A stretch of 64,000 bases of DNA from Kocuria rhizophila DC2201 (GCF_000010285.1 NC_010617.1:1550001-1614000); one strand, 5' to 3'; numbered from the stretch's first letter, positions 18,349 through 26,938 are shown. Notes: generated by a model not told the origin, from the letters alone. A program made the numbers and translations.

Positions 18349-18431
18349 CTGCTCGCTCTCGCGCGGGGTCTACGGGAATGCTGTCCGGTCCGCGGTGCGC
18401 CCCCGTGGGAGCGGACCGCCTCTGCCGCCAT
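18345..18431 (-). CDS. Putative leaderless 28-residue leader peptide upstream of trmI-arc-dop-pup
   Basis: ATG at 18431 preceded by TACGGT-N6, the arrangement seen at many genes in this window, with stop TGA overlapping the trmI ATG. The peptide is Arg-rich (7 of 28 residues) and uses three AGA codons, which are rare in such a GC-rich genome. Its position suggests translational coupling or attenuation control of the operon. No homology is claimed; it could be a chance ORF. Confidence 0.45.
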   Translation of the reverse strand: MAAEAVRSHGGAPRTGQHSRRPRARASR

Positions 18432-18437
18432 TCTCCC

Positions 18438-18443
18438 ACCGTA
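18438..18443 (-). promoter_or_regulatory. -10 box at the head of the trmI-arc-dop-pup-pafA operon
   Basis: TACGGT on the minus strand, 6 nt before the leader-ORF ATG at 18431. The trmI ATG is 90 nt from the end of the box. No obvious -35. Confidence 0.5.
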
Positions 18444-18581
18444 GCCCGACGCCGCACGCCACCTCCACGGGCCCCGGCACCCCGAGCGCGGGAGACGGCC
18501 CCCGCGGCACCACCGGCCCGGTCCGGCCCATGCACCCGACGCTCCGTGCGCGGCAGACGGCCGTGGGGCCGTCCGGGGCGT

Positions 18582-19817
18582 TCAGCGGCGCAGGGCGTAC
18601 CGGGCGAGGTCCTCGTGGTGCACCACCCCGCCCACGACCCCCGTCGGCTCCTCGGCCCGCGCTGGACCCGCGCCCACCGACCCGTCGGCGGCGCGCGTCC
18701 CATCCACGACGCACAGCCACGGCAGCTGCCGGGACTCCATGAGCCGCACCATGTGCCCGCCGGCGGCGTCCGGGGCCACGAACGCGTCCTGCGGGCACCA
18801 CACGCACACGTCCCCCACGGCCACGTGGGCACGCTGCCCGCCCGTGACCTCGGCGGAACGGGCGGGGCTCAGCACCCCCACCAGGCCACGGGACGGATCC
18901 CGCACCACCACGTCCGGGGTCCACCCGCGGTAGCCGTGCGAGGTGGCCTCCGTGACCGTGGCGTCCACGAGCGAGAGCGGGGTGGCAGGGGCGAACTCCA
19001 GGGCGGGACGGGCGATGTCCCGGGCCCGTACGGCGTCGAGCACCCCCGTGAGCCGGGCTTGCCGGAGAGACTGACCGGCCCCCAGGAAGATGAACCCCGC
19101 CACGAGGGCGACCACCGCGAAGACCAGGGGCGAGCGCCACTGCGCGGTGACCGTGGCCCACAGCACCACGAGCACCGCGATGGCCCGGCCGCACCACGCG
19201 GCCGCCACGGTGCCCCTGCTCTCCGCACCGGTCAGCGCCCAGACCACGGCCTCGACCACGCGGCCGCCGTCCAGCGGCAGCCCGGGCAGCAGGTTGAACA
19301 GGCCGAGCACCCAGTTGGCCAGCACGAGCAGCTGCAGCAGCGCCCACACCGGTCCCGCCGCGGACTCCGGTGCGAAGGACAGCGCGAACTCCCCCGCGGC
19401 TGCGAGCGCCAGATTGCTCACCGGGCCCACGAGGGACACGAGTGCGGTGGGCAGCGGGCGCGTGGCCACCGCACCGAACGCGGTGTGCCCGCCCATGAGC
19501 GTGAGCACGATCCTGCCCACCGGCCAGCCCGCGGCGCGCCCGGCGAGCGCGTGGGCGAGCTCGTGGACCAGGACGCTCAGCGCGAGACCGACCGCGAAGC
19601 CCAGGGCCAGCACCAGGTTGAGCCACCCCAGCCCGGGGTACAGCCGCCACAGCACCGGCCCGTACATCAGCACGGTCAGCACGGCGATCACGAACCAGGA
19701 GCGGTCCAGCACGAGCTCGACCCCGAGGACCCGGCCCAGGGGCATGCCCCGGCGCCGGGCGGTAGTGGTGCGGGGGACGGGACCGGTGGCGGGATCGGGG
19801 AACCGGGATGCAGGCAT
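18582..19817 (-). CDS. Site-2 protease family (M50) metallopeptidase with C-terminal CBS-like region
   Basis: About 411 residues of an integral-membrane zinc protease that cleaves within the membrane. Zinc-site motif HELAH is at about residues 85-89, and the third ligand motif NLLPGLPLDGG in a later helix. Several transmembrane segments surround these. The last 150 or so residues form a soluble CBS-type region, as in the Rip3-like group. I chose ATG 19817 because TACCAT ends 7 nt before it; the ATG at 19826 lies inside that -10 box. Divergent from the PAC2 gene. The substrate is unknown. Confidence 0.88.
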   Translation of the reverse strand: MPASRFPDPATGPVPRTTTARRRGMPLGRVLGVELVLDRSWFVIAVLTVLMYGPVLWRLYPGLGWLNLVLALGFAVGLALSVLVHELAHALAGRAAGWPVGRIVLTLMGGHTAFGAVATRPLPTALVSLVGPVSNLALAAAGEFALSFAPESAAGPVWALLQLLVLANWVLGLFNLLPGLPLDGGRVVEAVVWALTGAESRGTVAAAWCGRAIAVLVVLWATVTAQWRSPLVFAVVALVAGFIFLGAGQSLRQARLTGVLDAVRARDIARPALEFAPATPLSLVDATVTEATSHGYRGWTPDVVVRDPSRGLVGVLSPARSAEVTGGQRAHVAVGDVCVWCPQDAFVAPDAAGGHMVRLMESRQLPWLCVVDGTRAADGSVGAGPARAEEPTGVVGGVVHHEDLARYALRR

Positions 19818-19824
19818 GGGCCTC

Positions 19825-19830
19825 ATGGTA
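19825..19830 (-). promoter_or_regulatory. -10 box of a leaderless promoter for the M50 protease
   Basis: TACCAT on the minus strand, 7 nt before the ATG at 19817. Confidence 0.45.
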
Positions 19831-19888
19831 GGGCGCGCTCCCGGTGCGGGGCTGGACACGCGCGGGCGGCACCCCGGGGCGGGCACCG

Positions 19889-19894
19889 TACAGT
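19889..19894 (+). promoter_or_regulatory. -10 box of a leaderless promoter for the PAC2 gene
   Basis: TACAGT followed by 7 nt and the GTG at 19902. There is no ribosome-binding site between them. Confidence 0.6.
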
Positions 19895-19901
19895 AAGACG
19901 G

Positions 19902-20798
19902 GTGAGCATGTTGGACAGCAATTCGCAGCACCCCGGGACCGGTCCGTTCGGCGTGGTCCGCGACGGCCTCGACCAGGAACCGGTCACGGTCCTGATCGCG
20001 GCGTTCGAGGGCTGGAACGACGCCGGGGACGCCGCCACGGACACCCTCAAGCTGATCCGTGAGCACCTGGGCGCCCGGGAGGTCTTCGAGGTCGCCTCGG
20101 ACGACTACTACGACTACCAGTACTCGCGCCCCGTGATCCGCCGCTCCCTGTCCGGGGAGCAGAAGCTGCAGTGGCCCTCCACCCGGCTGTCCAAGGCGTC
20201 GGTGCCGGGCACCAACCTGGATGTGGTGCTGCTCCACGGCTGGGAACCCTCCTACCGCTGGCGCACCTTCACCGCCGAGCTGCTGGAGCAGGCCACCGCC
20301 CTGGACGTGGACTTCGTGATCATGCTCGGCTCGCTGCTCGCGGACGTCCCGCACACCCGACCCATCCCGGTGACCCTGACCTCCGACACCGAGGAGCTGC
20401 GCACCGAGCTGGACATCGAGGCACCCCAGTACGAGGGCCCCACGGGCATCGTGGGCGTCCTCTCGCACATGTCCGCGCTCGCGGGGTTCCCCACGCTGAG
20501 CATGTGGGCGGCGGTGCCGCACTACGTGGCCCACTCCCCCTCTCCCAAGGCGCAGCTCGCGCTCGCCCGCCAGCTGGAGGACCTGCTGGGCATGTCCCTG
20601 CCCCTGGACCCGGTGGTCGAGGACGCCGAGGCCTGGGAGCGCGGGGTGGACGAGCTGGCCTCCGAGGATCCCGAGGTGGCCGACTACGTCCGTCAGCTCG
20701 AGGAGGCCAAGGACACGGTGGACCTGCCCGAGGCCACCGGGGACGCCATCGCCCGCGAGTTCGAGCGCTACCTGCGCCGCCGCGACGACCGCGGCTGA
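19902..20798 (+). CDS. PAC2-family protein (proteasome assembly chaperone-like fold)
   Basis: 298 residues with the PAC2 core VTVLIAAFEGWNDAGDAA near the N-terminus and the conserved segments VVLLHGWEPSYRW and GFPTLSMWAAVPHYVA. The family is widespread in actinobacteria and archaea. Despite the eukaryotic name, a role in 20S assembly is not established for the bacterial proteins, and no 20S genes are in this window. Start: GTG at 19902 at the predicted transcription start; ATG at 19908 is the alternative. A perfect 21-bp inverted repeat lies downstream, before convergent mshC. Confidence 0.88.
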   Translation: MSMLDSNSQHPGTGPFGVVRDGLDQEPVTVLIAAFEGWNDAGDAATDTLKLIREHLGAREVFEVASDDYYDYQYSRPVIRRSLSGEQKLQWPSTRLSKASVPGTNLDVVLLHGWEPSYRWRTFTAELLEQATALDVDFVIMLGSLLADVPHTRPIPVTLTSDTEELRTELDIEAPQYEGPTGIVGVLSHMSALAGFPTLSMWAAVPHYVAHSPSPKAQLALARQLEDLLGMSLPLDPVVEDAEAWERGVDELASEDPEVADYVRQLEEAKDTVDLPEATGDAIAREFERYLRRRDDRG

Positions 20799-20992
20799 GC
20801 CCCGGGGCAGGGGCGACGACGCCCCGCGAGCCCGGTCGCCGGGCCCCACGGCGCGGTGGGCACGAGAGTCGTCCGCCCCGGAGCGTGCCTGCTCGGGTAC
20901 GGCCGCAGGAACCACGGCAGCCACGAGGGTGCCCCTCGGGCGCGGCGGCGGGCATCCGGGACGTTCCCTGCCCCTGCACTCCCGACAACGAC

Positions 20993-21034
20993 GGCGCGCC
21001 CCGGACCGGGTGATCACCCGGTCCGGGGCGCGCC
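20993..21034. terminator. Perfect palindromic bidirectional terminator between PAC2 and mshC
   Basis: A 42-nt perfect inverted repeat: arms GGCGCGCCCCGGACCGGGT and complement, 19-bp stem with a GATC tetraloop. It lies between convergent stop codons and 15 nt from the mshC stop. No U-tract. Confidence 0.8.
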
Positions 21035-21048
21035 GCGCCGCTCCGGCG

Positions 21049-22365
21049 TCAGAGCACGACGCCGAGCAGCGCCTCCACGGTGTCCCGCGCCAGGCGGGTG
21101 TCCTGCGAGGACGCTCCCGAGCCGCGTGCGGCGGCACCGCCCAGGTTGCGGGCGGCCCACGCGTCCACGGCGATCAGGGCCGCGGGTGAGTTGAGGTCCT
21201 CGCCGAGCGCGGCACGCACGGCCTCGAGCATCGCGTCCGCCCCGGCCGTCTCCTGCTTCGCCGCGGCTTCGCGCCACGTGCCCAGCCGGCGCCGCGCCTG
21301 CTCCAACAGCTCGTCCGTCCAGAACCAGTCCGTGCGGTAGTGGTTGGCGAGGATCGCCAGGCGGATCACCGCGGGGTCCATCCCCTGGGCGCGCAGCGTG
21401 GAGACCAGCACCAGGTTGCCCCGGGACTTGGACATCTTCTCCCCGTCCAGCCCCACCATGGCCGTGTGCACGTAGTGCTCGGCCATCGGCTGCCCGGACA
21501 GCGCGTACGCGTGACCCGCACCCATGTCGTGGTGCGGGAAGGCAAGGTCCGAGCCGCCCCCCTGCACCGTGAACGGGCGGGGCAGCAGGTCCAGGGCGAT
21601 CACGCTGCACTCGATGTGCCACCCCGGGCGCCCGGGCCCGAGTGACGCGCCGTCCCACGACGGCTCGCCGGCACGGTGGGCACGCCACAGCAGCGGGTCC
21701 ATGGGGTCGCGCTTGCCCGTGCGGTCGGGGTCCCCGCCGTGGTCCGCGAACAGCGGCATCATCCGGTCCCGCTCACCGGCCAGGCGGCACGTGCTGCCCA
21801 CCACCCACGCGTCCGGGTCCTCCGCGCGCAGGGCGCCGGCGGCGTCGACGTCGAAGTAGACGTCACCCGCGGGTGCGGGCTCGCCGCCCTGGCCGGTGCC
21901 CGCGGGAGCGCGGTACGCGAGCCCGCGCTCGAGGAGCCGCTCCACGGCGGGCACGATCCGGTCCACGACCTCCGTGGCCCCCACGTAGTGCTGGGGTGCC
22001 AGCACGTTCAGGGCACTCATGTCCGTGCGGAAGAGCTCGGTCTGGGACTCGGCGAGCTCCCGCCAGTCCACTCCCGTGGCGTCCGCGCGCTCGAGCAGCG
22101 GATCGTCCACGTCCGTGACGTTCTGCACGTAGTCCACCGACCACCCGGCGTCGCGCCAGAGCCGGTGGAGCAGGTCGAAGGCCACGTACGTGGCCGCGTG
22201 GCCCATGTGCGTGGCGTCGTACGGGGTGATCCCGCACACGTACAGGCTCGCCCGGCCGTCCCGGGCCGCGAGCGGCTCCAGCTGGCCGGTGCTGGTGTCG
22301 TGGACACGGGGTGCCGTGCCGGTCCCGGGCAGTTCCGGGACGGGGCGGGAGGACCAGGACTTCAT
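21049..22365 (-). CDS. mshC: L-cysteine:1D-myo-inositol 2-amino-2-deoxy-alpha-D-glucopyranoside ligase MshC
   Basis: 438 residues. A cysteinyl-tRNA-synthetase homologue that ATP-dependently joins Cys to GlcN-inositol, the third step of mycothiol synthesis. Start [14 protein letters not shown] matches the family; ATG 22365 has AAGGTG 5 nt upstream. Zinc/Cys-binding ligands Cys44, Cys253 and His278 are visible. The HIGH-like motif is HMGH (53-56) and the KMSKS motif is intact (310-314). No tRNA anticodon-binding domain is present, separating it from CysS. A SigR/SigH-type promoter precedes it, so mycothiol synthesis should rise on thiol oxidation. Confidence 0.96.
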   Translation of the reverse strand: MKSWSSRPVPELPGTGTAPRVHDTSTGQLEPLAARDGRASLYVCGITPYDATHMGHAATYVAFDLLHRLWRDAGWSVDYVQNVTDVDDPLLERADATGVDWRELAESQTELFRTDMSALNVLAPQHYVGATEVVDRIVPAVERLLERGLAYRAPAGTGQGGEPAPAGDVYFDVDAAGALRAEDPDAWVVGSTCRLAGERDRMMPLFADHGGDPDRTGKRDPMDPLLWRAHRAGEPSWDGASLGPGRPGWHIECSVIALDLLPRPFTVQGGGSDLAFPHHDMGAGHAYALSGQPMAEHYVHTAMVGLDGEKMSKSRGNLVLVSTLRAQGMDPAVIRLAILANHYRTDWFWTDELLEQARRRLGTWREAAAKQETAGADAMLEAVRAALGEDLNSPAALIAVDAWAARNLGGAAARGSGASSQDTRLARDTVEALLGVVL

Positions 22366-22406
22366 GTTCACCTTCACTAGGACGGTCAATCGTTTCTCAC
22401 GGGCGC

Positions 22407-22432
22407 AACCGGCGCCCCCGGCACGCTATTCC
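22407..22432 (-). promoter_or_regulatory. SigR/SigH-type promoter of mshC
   Basis: Minus strand: GGAAT (22432-22428), exactly 18 nt, then GTT (22409-22407), with GGG before AAT. The leader to the mshC ATG would be about 35 nt. Same architecture as the rbpA promoter at 572-597; mshC is a known SigH target in Corynebacterium as I recall. Confidence 0.75.
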
Positions 22433-22484
22433 CCGCCCAGCGGGCGTCGTCGTGACGGCGGGCCGCGCGGGTCGCGGGCGGGTC

Positions 22485-23318
22485 TCAGGCGGTCAGGATC
22501 CCCGTGCCGAGCAGCACGAACACCGCAGCCCCCAGCAGGATCCGGTACCACACGAACAGGCTGTAGCTGCGCTCGGAGATGTAGTGCATGAACCAGCCGA
22601 TGATCAGGTAGCCCACCGCGAACGCGATGACGGTGGCCACCGCCGTCTGGCCCATCGTGTAGATCCCTGCGGGAACCTTCCCGGCCAGCACCTTGTAGAG
22701 CTCGTAGAGCCCCGAGGAGAACACCGCCGGGATGGCCAGCAGGAACGCGTAGCGGGCTGCGGCGGCCCGGGTGTAGCCCATGAGCAGACCCGCGGTGATG
22801 GTGCCGCCGGAGCGCGAGACGCCAGGGATCAGCGCGAGCGCCTGCGCGAAGCCGTAGCCCACCGCGTGCTTGACGTCGAGGTCCTCGAGGTGGCGCTCCT
22901 GCTTGCCCACGTGGTCCGCGACCGCCAGGAACAGGCCGAAGACGATCAGCATGGTGGCCGTGATCCACAGCGAACGGAACTGGGTCTCGATCACGTCCTG
23001 CAGCAGCAGCCCCAGCACGGCGATCGGGAACGAGCCCAGGATGATGAACCACCCCATCCGGGCGTCCGGGTCCTTGCGGTCCACACGCCCGGTGAGCGAG
23101 AGCGCCCACTGCTTGATGATGCGCACGATGTCCCGCCAGAAGAACAGGATCACGGCGGTCTCCGTGCCCAGCTGCGTGATGGCGGTGAAGGCGGCTCCGG
23201 GGTCCCCGCCGTGGGGCAGGAACTCGCCCACGATGCGCAGGTGCGCCGAGGAGGACACCGGGAGGAATTCGGTCAGGCCCTGCACGAGGCCGAGGATTAT
23301 CGCTTCGATCCAGTTCAC
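22485..23318 (-). CDS. uppP: Undecaprenyl-diphosphatase UppP (BacA)
   Basis: 277 residues, polytopic membrane phosphatase that recycles undecaprenyl pyrophosphate to the monophosphate carrier for peptidoglycan synthesis. Active-site motifs are [14 protein letters not shown] (about 14-27) and PGVSRSGGT in the second half. Start GTG 23318: TACAGT ends 6 nt upstream, and the protein then begins [10 protein letters not shown] as in relatives; no Shine-Dalgarno is present. It lies upstream of mshC, which has its own promoter. Confidence 0.94.
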
Positions 23319-23324
23319 GCGACA

Positions 23325-23330
23325 ACTGTA
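23325..23330 (-). promoter_or_regulatory. -10 box of a leaderless promoter for uppP
   Basis: TACAGT on the minus strand, 6 nt before GTG 23318. It is the same hexamer as at the PAC2 promoter. Confidence 0.6.
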
Positions 23331-23438
23331 CGGCACCCCACCCCGGCCCCCGCGGGCGCGGGCTGAGAGGCGGCTGGGCACGCGCACGGGCCCCCGACCC
23401 GGACTCTCGTCCGTGGCCGGGGGCCCGTGCGCGTGGAC

Positions 23439-23801
23439 TCAGCCGCGCCCGGTGCGTCCGTTCGTGGCACCGGGGGCGTCGTCGTCATCGTCGTCGTAGT
23501 CGTCCTCGTCGATGAGGTCCTCGTCCACGGCCTCGTCGTCCTCGAGGAGGTCGTCGTCATCGTCGTCCTCGTCGTAGTCGAGGTCGTCGTCGTCCTCCTC
23601 CTCGGCGAACACGGTGAGGGGGGTGACCTCGTCGTAGGCGTCGTAGAGCGCCTCCTCGTAGGCCTCGAAGGAGTTGGCGATGGAAACGTAGGCCGCGTCC
23701 ACCGAAGGGTCCTCGTCCGAGCGCCGGTTCGCGGCGGCGGCGAGGTGTTCTTCCAGGGCGTTGACGAGCGTCTGCAGGGCGGCGCGAGGATCGGTGCTCA
23801 T
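23439..23801 (-). CDS. Acidic protein of the actinobacterial primosomal-protein-annotated family
   Basis: 120 residues. The N-terminal half is helical (DPRAALQTLVNALEEHLAAA, then a second helix about 40-65); the C-terminal 50 residues are mostly Asp and Glu, encoded by GAC/GAG runs. Homologues in related genera are often labelled primosomal protein, but I see no DNA-replication domain and would treat the role as unknown. The ATG has no ribosome-binding site; TAACGT-N7 precedes it. Divergent from the DUF5703 gene, with only 30 nt between starts. Confidence 0.8.
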   Translation of the reverse strand: MSTDPRAALQTLVNALEEHLAAAANRRSDEDPSVDAAYVSIANSFEAYEEALYDAYDEVTPLTVFAEEEDDDDLDYDEDDDDDDLLEDDEAVDEDLIDEDDYDDDDDDAPGATNGRTGRG

Positions 23802-23808
23802 GAGGTAG

Positions 23809-23814
23809 ACGTTA
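23809..23814 (-). promoter_or_regulatory. -10 box of a leaderless promoter for the acidic-protein gene
   Basis: TAACGT on the minus strand, 7 nt before ATG 23801. Confidence 0.5.
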
Positions 23815-23831
23815 GCCGTTATCGGAGCAGA

Positions 23832-24086
23832 ATGGGAGCGATGAGAGAACAACGCCTGAAGCACAGTTCCGTGACCGACCACCCGGTGATGCTCGGCCAC
23901 GACGAACGCTACGAGTACCTCAGCCTCACGGTGGCACCGCGCGAGCACCCCTCCGAGGCCCGCACCCGCGTCAAGGAGCACGCCGAGTACGGCAAGTGGG
24001 AGCTCATGCGCTCCGCGGTGCTCTACGGCGGTGCCCGCCGCTACGTGATGCGCCGACGGATCATGCGCGTGGACCGCACCATGTGA
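23832..24086 (+). CDS. DUF5703 family protein
   Basis: 84 residues, basic at the C-terminus, with the family pattern YEYLSLTVAPREHPSEARTR and KWELMRSAVLYGG. No transmembrane segment or known catalytic motif. It is probably a small cytoplasmic protein of unknown function confined to actinobacteria. Start ATG 23832 has GGAG 4 nt upstream; ATG 23841 is the alternative. A 13-G homopolymer lies about 75 nt past the stop. Confidence 0.78.
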   Translation: MGAMREQRLKHSSVTDHPVMLGHDERYEYLSLTVAPREHPSEARTRVKEHAEYGKWELMRSAVLYGGARRYVMRRRIMRVDRTM

Positions 24087-24161
24087 TCCGGTGCCCGGCC
24101 CCGCGCTCGCGGCGCCAGGACGGCCCCGAGACAGTGGCGAGACGACGGCGCCGCCGCTGCC

Positions 24162-24174
24162 GGGGGGGGGGGGG
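24162..24174 (+). repeat. G13 homopolymer tract
   Basis: Thirteen consecutive G, then C and GGGG, in the gap between convergent DUF5703 and acyl-CoA dehydrogenase genes. It could fold as a G-quadruplex in plus-strand RNA or DNA. The exact length may be affected by sequencing error. Confidence 0.85.
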
Positions 24175-24205
24175 CGGGGCCGCCGCCCTGACGCCGGGGG
24201 GCCGC

Positions 24206-25432
24206 TCAGCCGCCGACCGGGCCCAGCAGGGACGTGGCCGTGGCCGCGTGCACGGACTCCTCGTCCGAGGGGTGGTACATCCCGGCGAGCACGTCCCGGT
24301 AGAGCCGCTCCAGCTCGGAGCCGCGCCGGTACTGGGACCCGCCCGAGGAGCGCAGCGCCAGGTCCACGATCTCCCGCGCGGCCTCCGTGGCCCGGTGCTT
24401 GACGCCGGAGAACAGGATGAACCATCGCGGCCCGTGGTCCACCTCGCTCGCCGAGCCCAGGGCGTCCACGTCCGCGCACAGCTGGCGCAGCTGCAGCTCG
24501 ACCCCGTCGCGCAGCACTCCGGCCCGGGCCACGTGACGGCGGATGTCCGGGTCCTGCGAGTACGCCGCGCCCTTGGCCAGCGAGCGCCGGGTGGTGGTGA
24601 TCTCCACGGCCACCTCGATCGCCCGGTCCGCGATGCCGGTGTAGACCGCCGCGAGCAGCAGCTCGAAGCACCCGAAGATCCCCCACACCACGGGGTCGGG
24701 GTTCGGACCCACGGGTGTGGTGGTCAGCACGTCACGCTCCCGCAGCAGCGACCCGTTCAGCACCGTGGTGCAGGACTGCGAGGCGCGCATGCCCAGGGCG
24801 TCCCAGTCCTGCCGGGTCTCCACGCCCGGCACCGCGGTGGTGTGATCCGCCCGGGTGAGGAAGCCCACCACGAGCCGCGCGGCGTCGTCGTCCCCGTCGG
24901 CCCCCGCGCCGGGAGCCTGTGCGGCCTCCGTGCGGGCGTGGACGAGCAGCCGCGTCCAGCGCGGCGAGAGGGACGTAAAGATCTTGGTCCCGTGCAGCGA
25001 CCAGCCGCCGTCGGCGGGCTCGGCGCGGGTGGTGGCGTCGAAGAGCACGGAGTCGTTGCCGGCCTCGGAGATGCCGAACGCGAACACCTCACCCGCCACC
25101 GCGTCCTCGAAGATCCGGTGCGCCCGCTCGTCCCCGCGCAGGTGCAGGGTGTGGCCGATGCCCACGATCACGTGGTGCATGTTGATCCCCAGCGCCGTGG
25201 CCGGTGCGGCGGTGGCCAGCCGGCGCTGGGCGCGGGCCGCCTGCTCGAGTGTGAAGCCCAGGCCGCCGAACTGCCTCGGCACGAGCATGCGCAGGTAGCC
25301 GCGCTCCCGCAGCGCCTCGAAGTCCTCGTCGCAGAACCGGTTCTCACGGTCCACGTCCGCCGCGCGGGCGCGGATCTCGCGCAGCAGTTCCTCGGGGAGC
25401 AGCTCGGTCACGGGGTCCATCTCTCGGTCCAT
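24206..25432 (-). CDS. Acyl-CoA dehydrogenase family flavoprotein
   Basis: 408 residues with the three-part acyl-CoA dehydrogenase fold. Landmarks are FGGLGFTLEQAARAQRRLA (N-terminal helical domain), FAFGISEAGNDSV (middle beta domain, FAD/substrate region) and WSLHGTKIFTSLSP. The C-terminal helical region is divergent and I cannot identify the catalytic Glu, so a non-canonical member (for example monooxygenase-type) is possible. Start ATG 25432 has AAGGA 7 nt upstream. It follows the M20 peptidase gene by 179 nt on the same strand. Confidence 0.85.
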   Translation of the reverse strand: MDREMDPVTELLPEELLREIRARAADVDRENRFCDEDFEALRERGYLRMLVPRQFGGLGFTLEQAARAQRRLATAAPATALGINMHHVIVGIGHTLHLRGDERAHRIFEDAVAGEVFAFGISEAGNDSVLFDATTRAEPADGGWSLHGTKIFTSLSPRWTRLLVHARTEAAQAPGAGADGDDDAARLVVGFLTRADHTTAVPGVETRQDWDALGMRASQSCTTVLNGSLLRERDVLTTTPVGPNPDPVVWGIFGCFELLLAAVYTGIADRAIEVAVEITTTRRSLAKGAAYSQDPDIRRHVARAGVLRDGVELQLRQLCADVDALGSASEVDHGPRWFILFSGVKHRATEAAREIVDLALRSSGGSQYRRGSELERLYRDVLAGMYHPSDEESVHAATATSLLGPVGG

Positions 25433-25611
25433 GTCAGGGTCCTTCGAATCGGGGTGTTCGCGGGTTCCGGCGCTCGGACGGCCGGGTGTGCGCGGGGCGC
25501 GGGCCGGGCGGTGCGCCGGGGACGACGCCGCGCGGGTGCGTCGGGGGACGACGCCGGCCGGGCGCGTTGGGCGCGGACGCGACCGGGCGTCGTCGTCGGG
25601 GCGTGCGGTGG

Positions 25612-26931
25612 TCAGTAGGTGCGCAGGAGCCGGTCCAGCACGCGGGAGCCGAACTCCAGGGAGGCGACGGGCACGCGCTCGTCCACGCCGTGGAACATGC
25701 CCGTGAAGTCGAGCTCGTCCGGCAGCTGGAGCGGCACGAAGCCGTAGCCGGTGATGCCCAGGGTGGACAGGGACTTGTTGTCGGTGCCCGCGCCGAGCAT
25801 GTAGGGCAGCACCACGGCGTCGGGATCCTCGGCCTCCAGGGCGTCGACCATGGCGTCCACCACCGTGCCGGAGAACGGGACCTCCAGGGCGATGTCCTCG
25901 AACTCCGCCTCGATGCCCACCCTGTCCCCGGCCAGCTCCTGCAGTGTGGCCAGCACGTGCTCCTTCTGCTCGGGCAGGAAGCGCACGTCCACCGCGCCGT
26001 GGGCGGAACCGGGGATCACGTTGGTCTTGTACCCGCCCTCGAGCACCGTGGGGTTCGAGGTGTTCTGCAGGGTGGCCCCCACGAATCGGGAGACGGCACC
26101 CAGCTCGCGCAGCAGCTTCTGGGGGTTCTGCGGGTCGAAATCCACCCCGGTGAGCTCGGTGACCTGGTCCAGGAACGCCCGGGTGGTCTTGGTGAGCTCC
26201 ACCGGCCACGTGTACTGGCCGATGTTGGCCATGGCCCGGGACAGGTGCGTGACGGCGTTGTCCTCGTGCAGCCCGGAGCCGTGCCCGGCCTGGCCCTGCG
26301 CGTGGAGCTTGAGCCACAGCAGCCCCTTCTCCGCGGTCTGCAGCAGGTACGCCCGGCGCCCGCCGATGTTCGCGGAGAAGCCACCCACCTCGCTGATCGC
26401 GTCCGTGACACCGTCGAAGACCTCGGGGTGTTCGTTCACCATGTACTTGGAGCCGTAGCGCATGCCCGCCTCCTCGTCCGCGAAGAACCCGAAGACGATG
26501 TCGCGCTTCGGCACGGCCCCGGTGCGGCGCATGTGCCGCAGGACGGACAGCATCATCGCGTCCATGTCCTTCATGTCCACGGCCCCGCGGCCCCAGATCA
26601 TGCCGTCCTTCTCCTCCGCCGCGAACGGGTCCACGGACCAGTCCTGCGCCATCGCGGGCACCACGTCCAAGTGGCCGTGCACCAGCAGCGCCCCCGCCGT
26701 GGGGTCCGAGCCCTCCAGGCGGGTGAACACGTTCGCCCTCCCGGGTGCGGATTCGAAGTACTGGGTCTCCAGGCCCACCTCCTGGATCAGCTCGGCCACG
26801 TGCTCGGCCGCGGCGCGCTCCCCCTCGGCCTCGCCGCTGGAGTAGTTGGAGGTGTCGAAACGGATCAGCTCCCGGCAGATCCGGGCGGTCTCCGCCTCCG
26901 GCGTGGACGTGGTCTGTGGCTTCTCGTTCAT
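25612..26931 (-). CDS. M20/M25/M40 family metallo-peptidase (ArgE/DapE-like)
   Basis: 439 residues, cytoplasmic dinuclear zinc hydrolase. Motifs: HGHLDVVP (85-92) with a metal His and catalytic Asp, GRGAVDMKD with the bridging Asp, FADEEAGM with the catalytic Glu pair, and a C-terminal GTDNKSL/FHGVDERV region with the last His. A dimerisation domain lies in the middle (about 190-310). It cleaves an N-acyl amino acid or dipeptide; the exact substrate is not readable. The ATG is preceded by TACCGT-N7. Divergent from the GNAT gene. Confidence 0.92.
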   Translation of the reverse strand: MNEKPQTTSTPEAETARICRELIRFDTSNYSSGEAEGERAAAEHVAELIQEVGLETQYFESAPGRANVFTRLEGSDPTAGALLVHGHLDVVPAMAQDWSVDPFAAEEKDGMIWGRGAVDMKDMDAMMLSVLRHMRRTGAVPKRDIVFGFFADEEAGMRYGSKYMVNEHPEVFDGVTDAISEVGGFSANIGGRRAYLLQTAEKGLLWLKLHAQGQAGHGSGLHEDNAVTHLSRAMANIGQYTWPVELTKTTRAFLDQVTELTGVDFDPQNPQKLLRELGAVSRFVGATLQNTSNPTVLEGGYKTNVIPGSAHGAVDVRFLPEQKEHVLATLQELAGDRVGIEAEFEDIALEVPFSGTVVDAMVDALEAEDPDAVVLPYMLGAGTDNKSLSTLGITGYGFVPLQLPDELDFTGMFHGVDERVPVASLEFGSRVLDRLLRTY

Positions 26932-26938
26932 GCCCCTC

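Noticed and set aside
18378-20798. Long plus-strand frame fusing an N-terminal extension to the PAC2 protein
   Set aside because: The first 500 codons are antisense to the M50 protease gene. PAC2 similarity begins only after the -10 box and GTG at 19902.
23439-23620. CGTCGT-rich segment as a short tandem repeat or CRISPR-like element
   Set aside because: It is the Asp/Glu-coding tail of the acidic protein; the units are degenerate and there are no spacers.
25433-25611. Possible tRNA T-arm at 25443 (TTCGAATC)
   Set aside because: No acceptor stem, anticodon arm or CCA-proximal pairing could be drawn around it, and it overlaps the acyl-CoA dehydrogenase leader.
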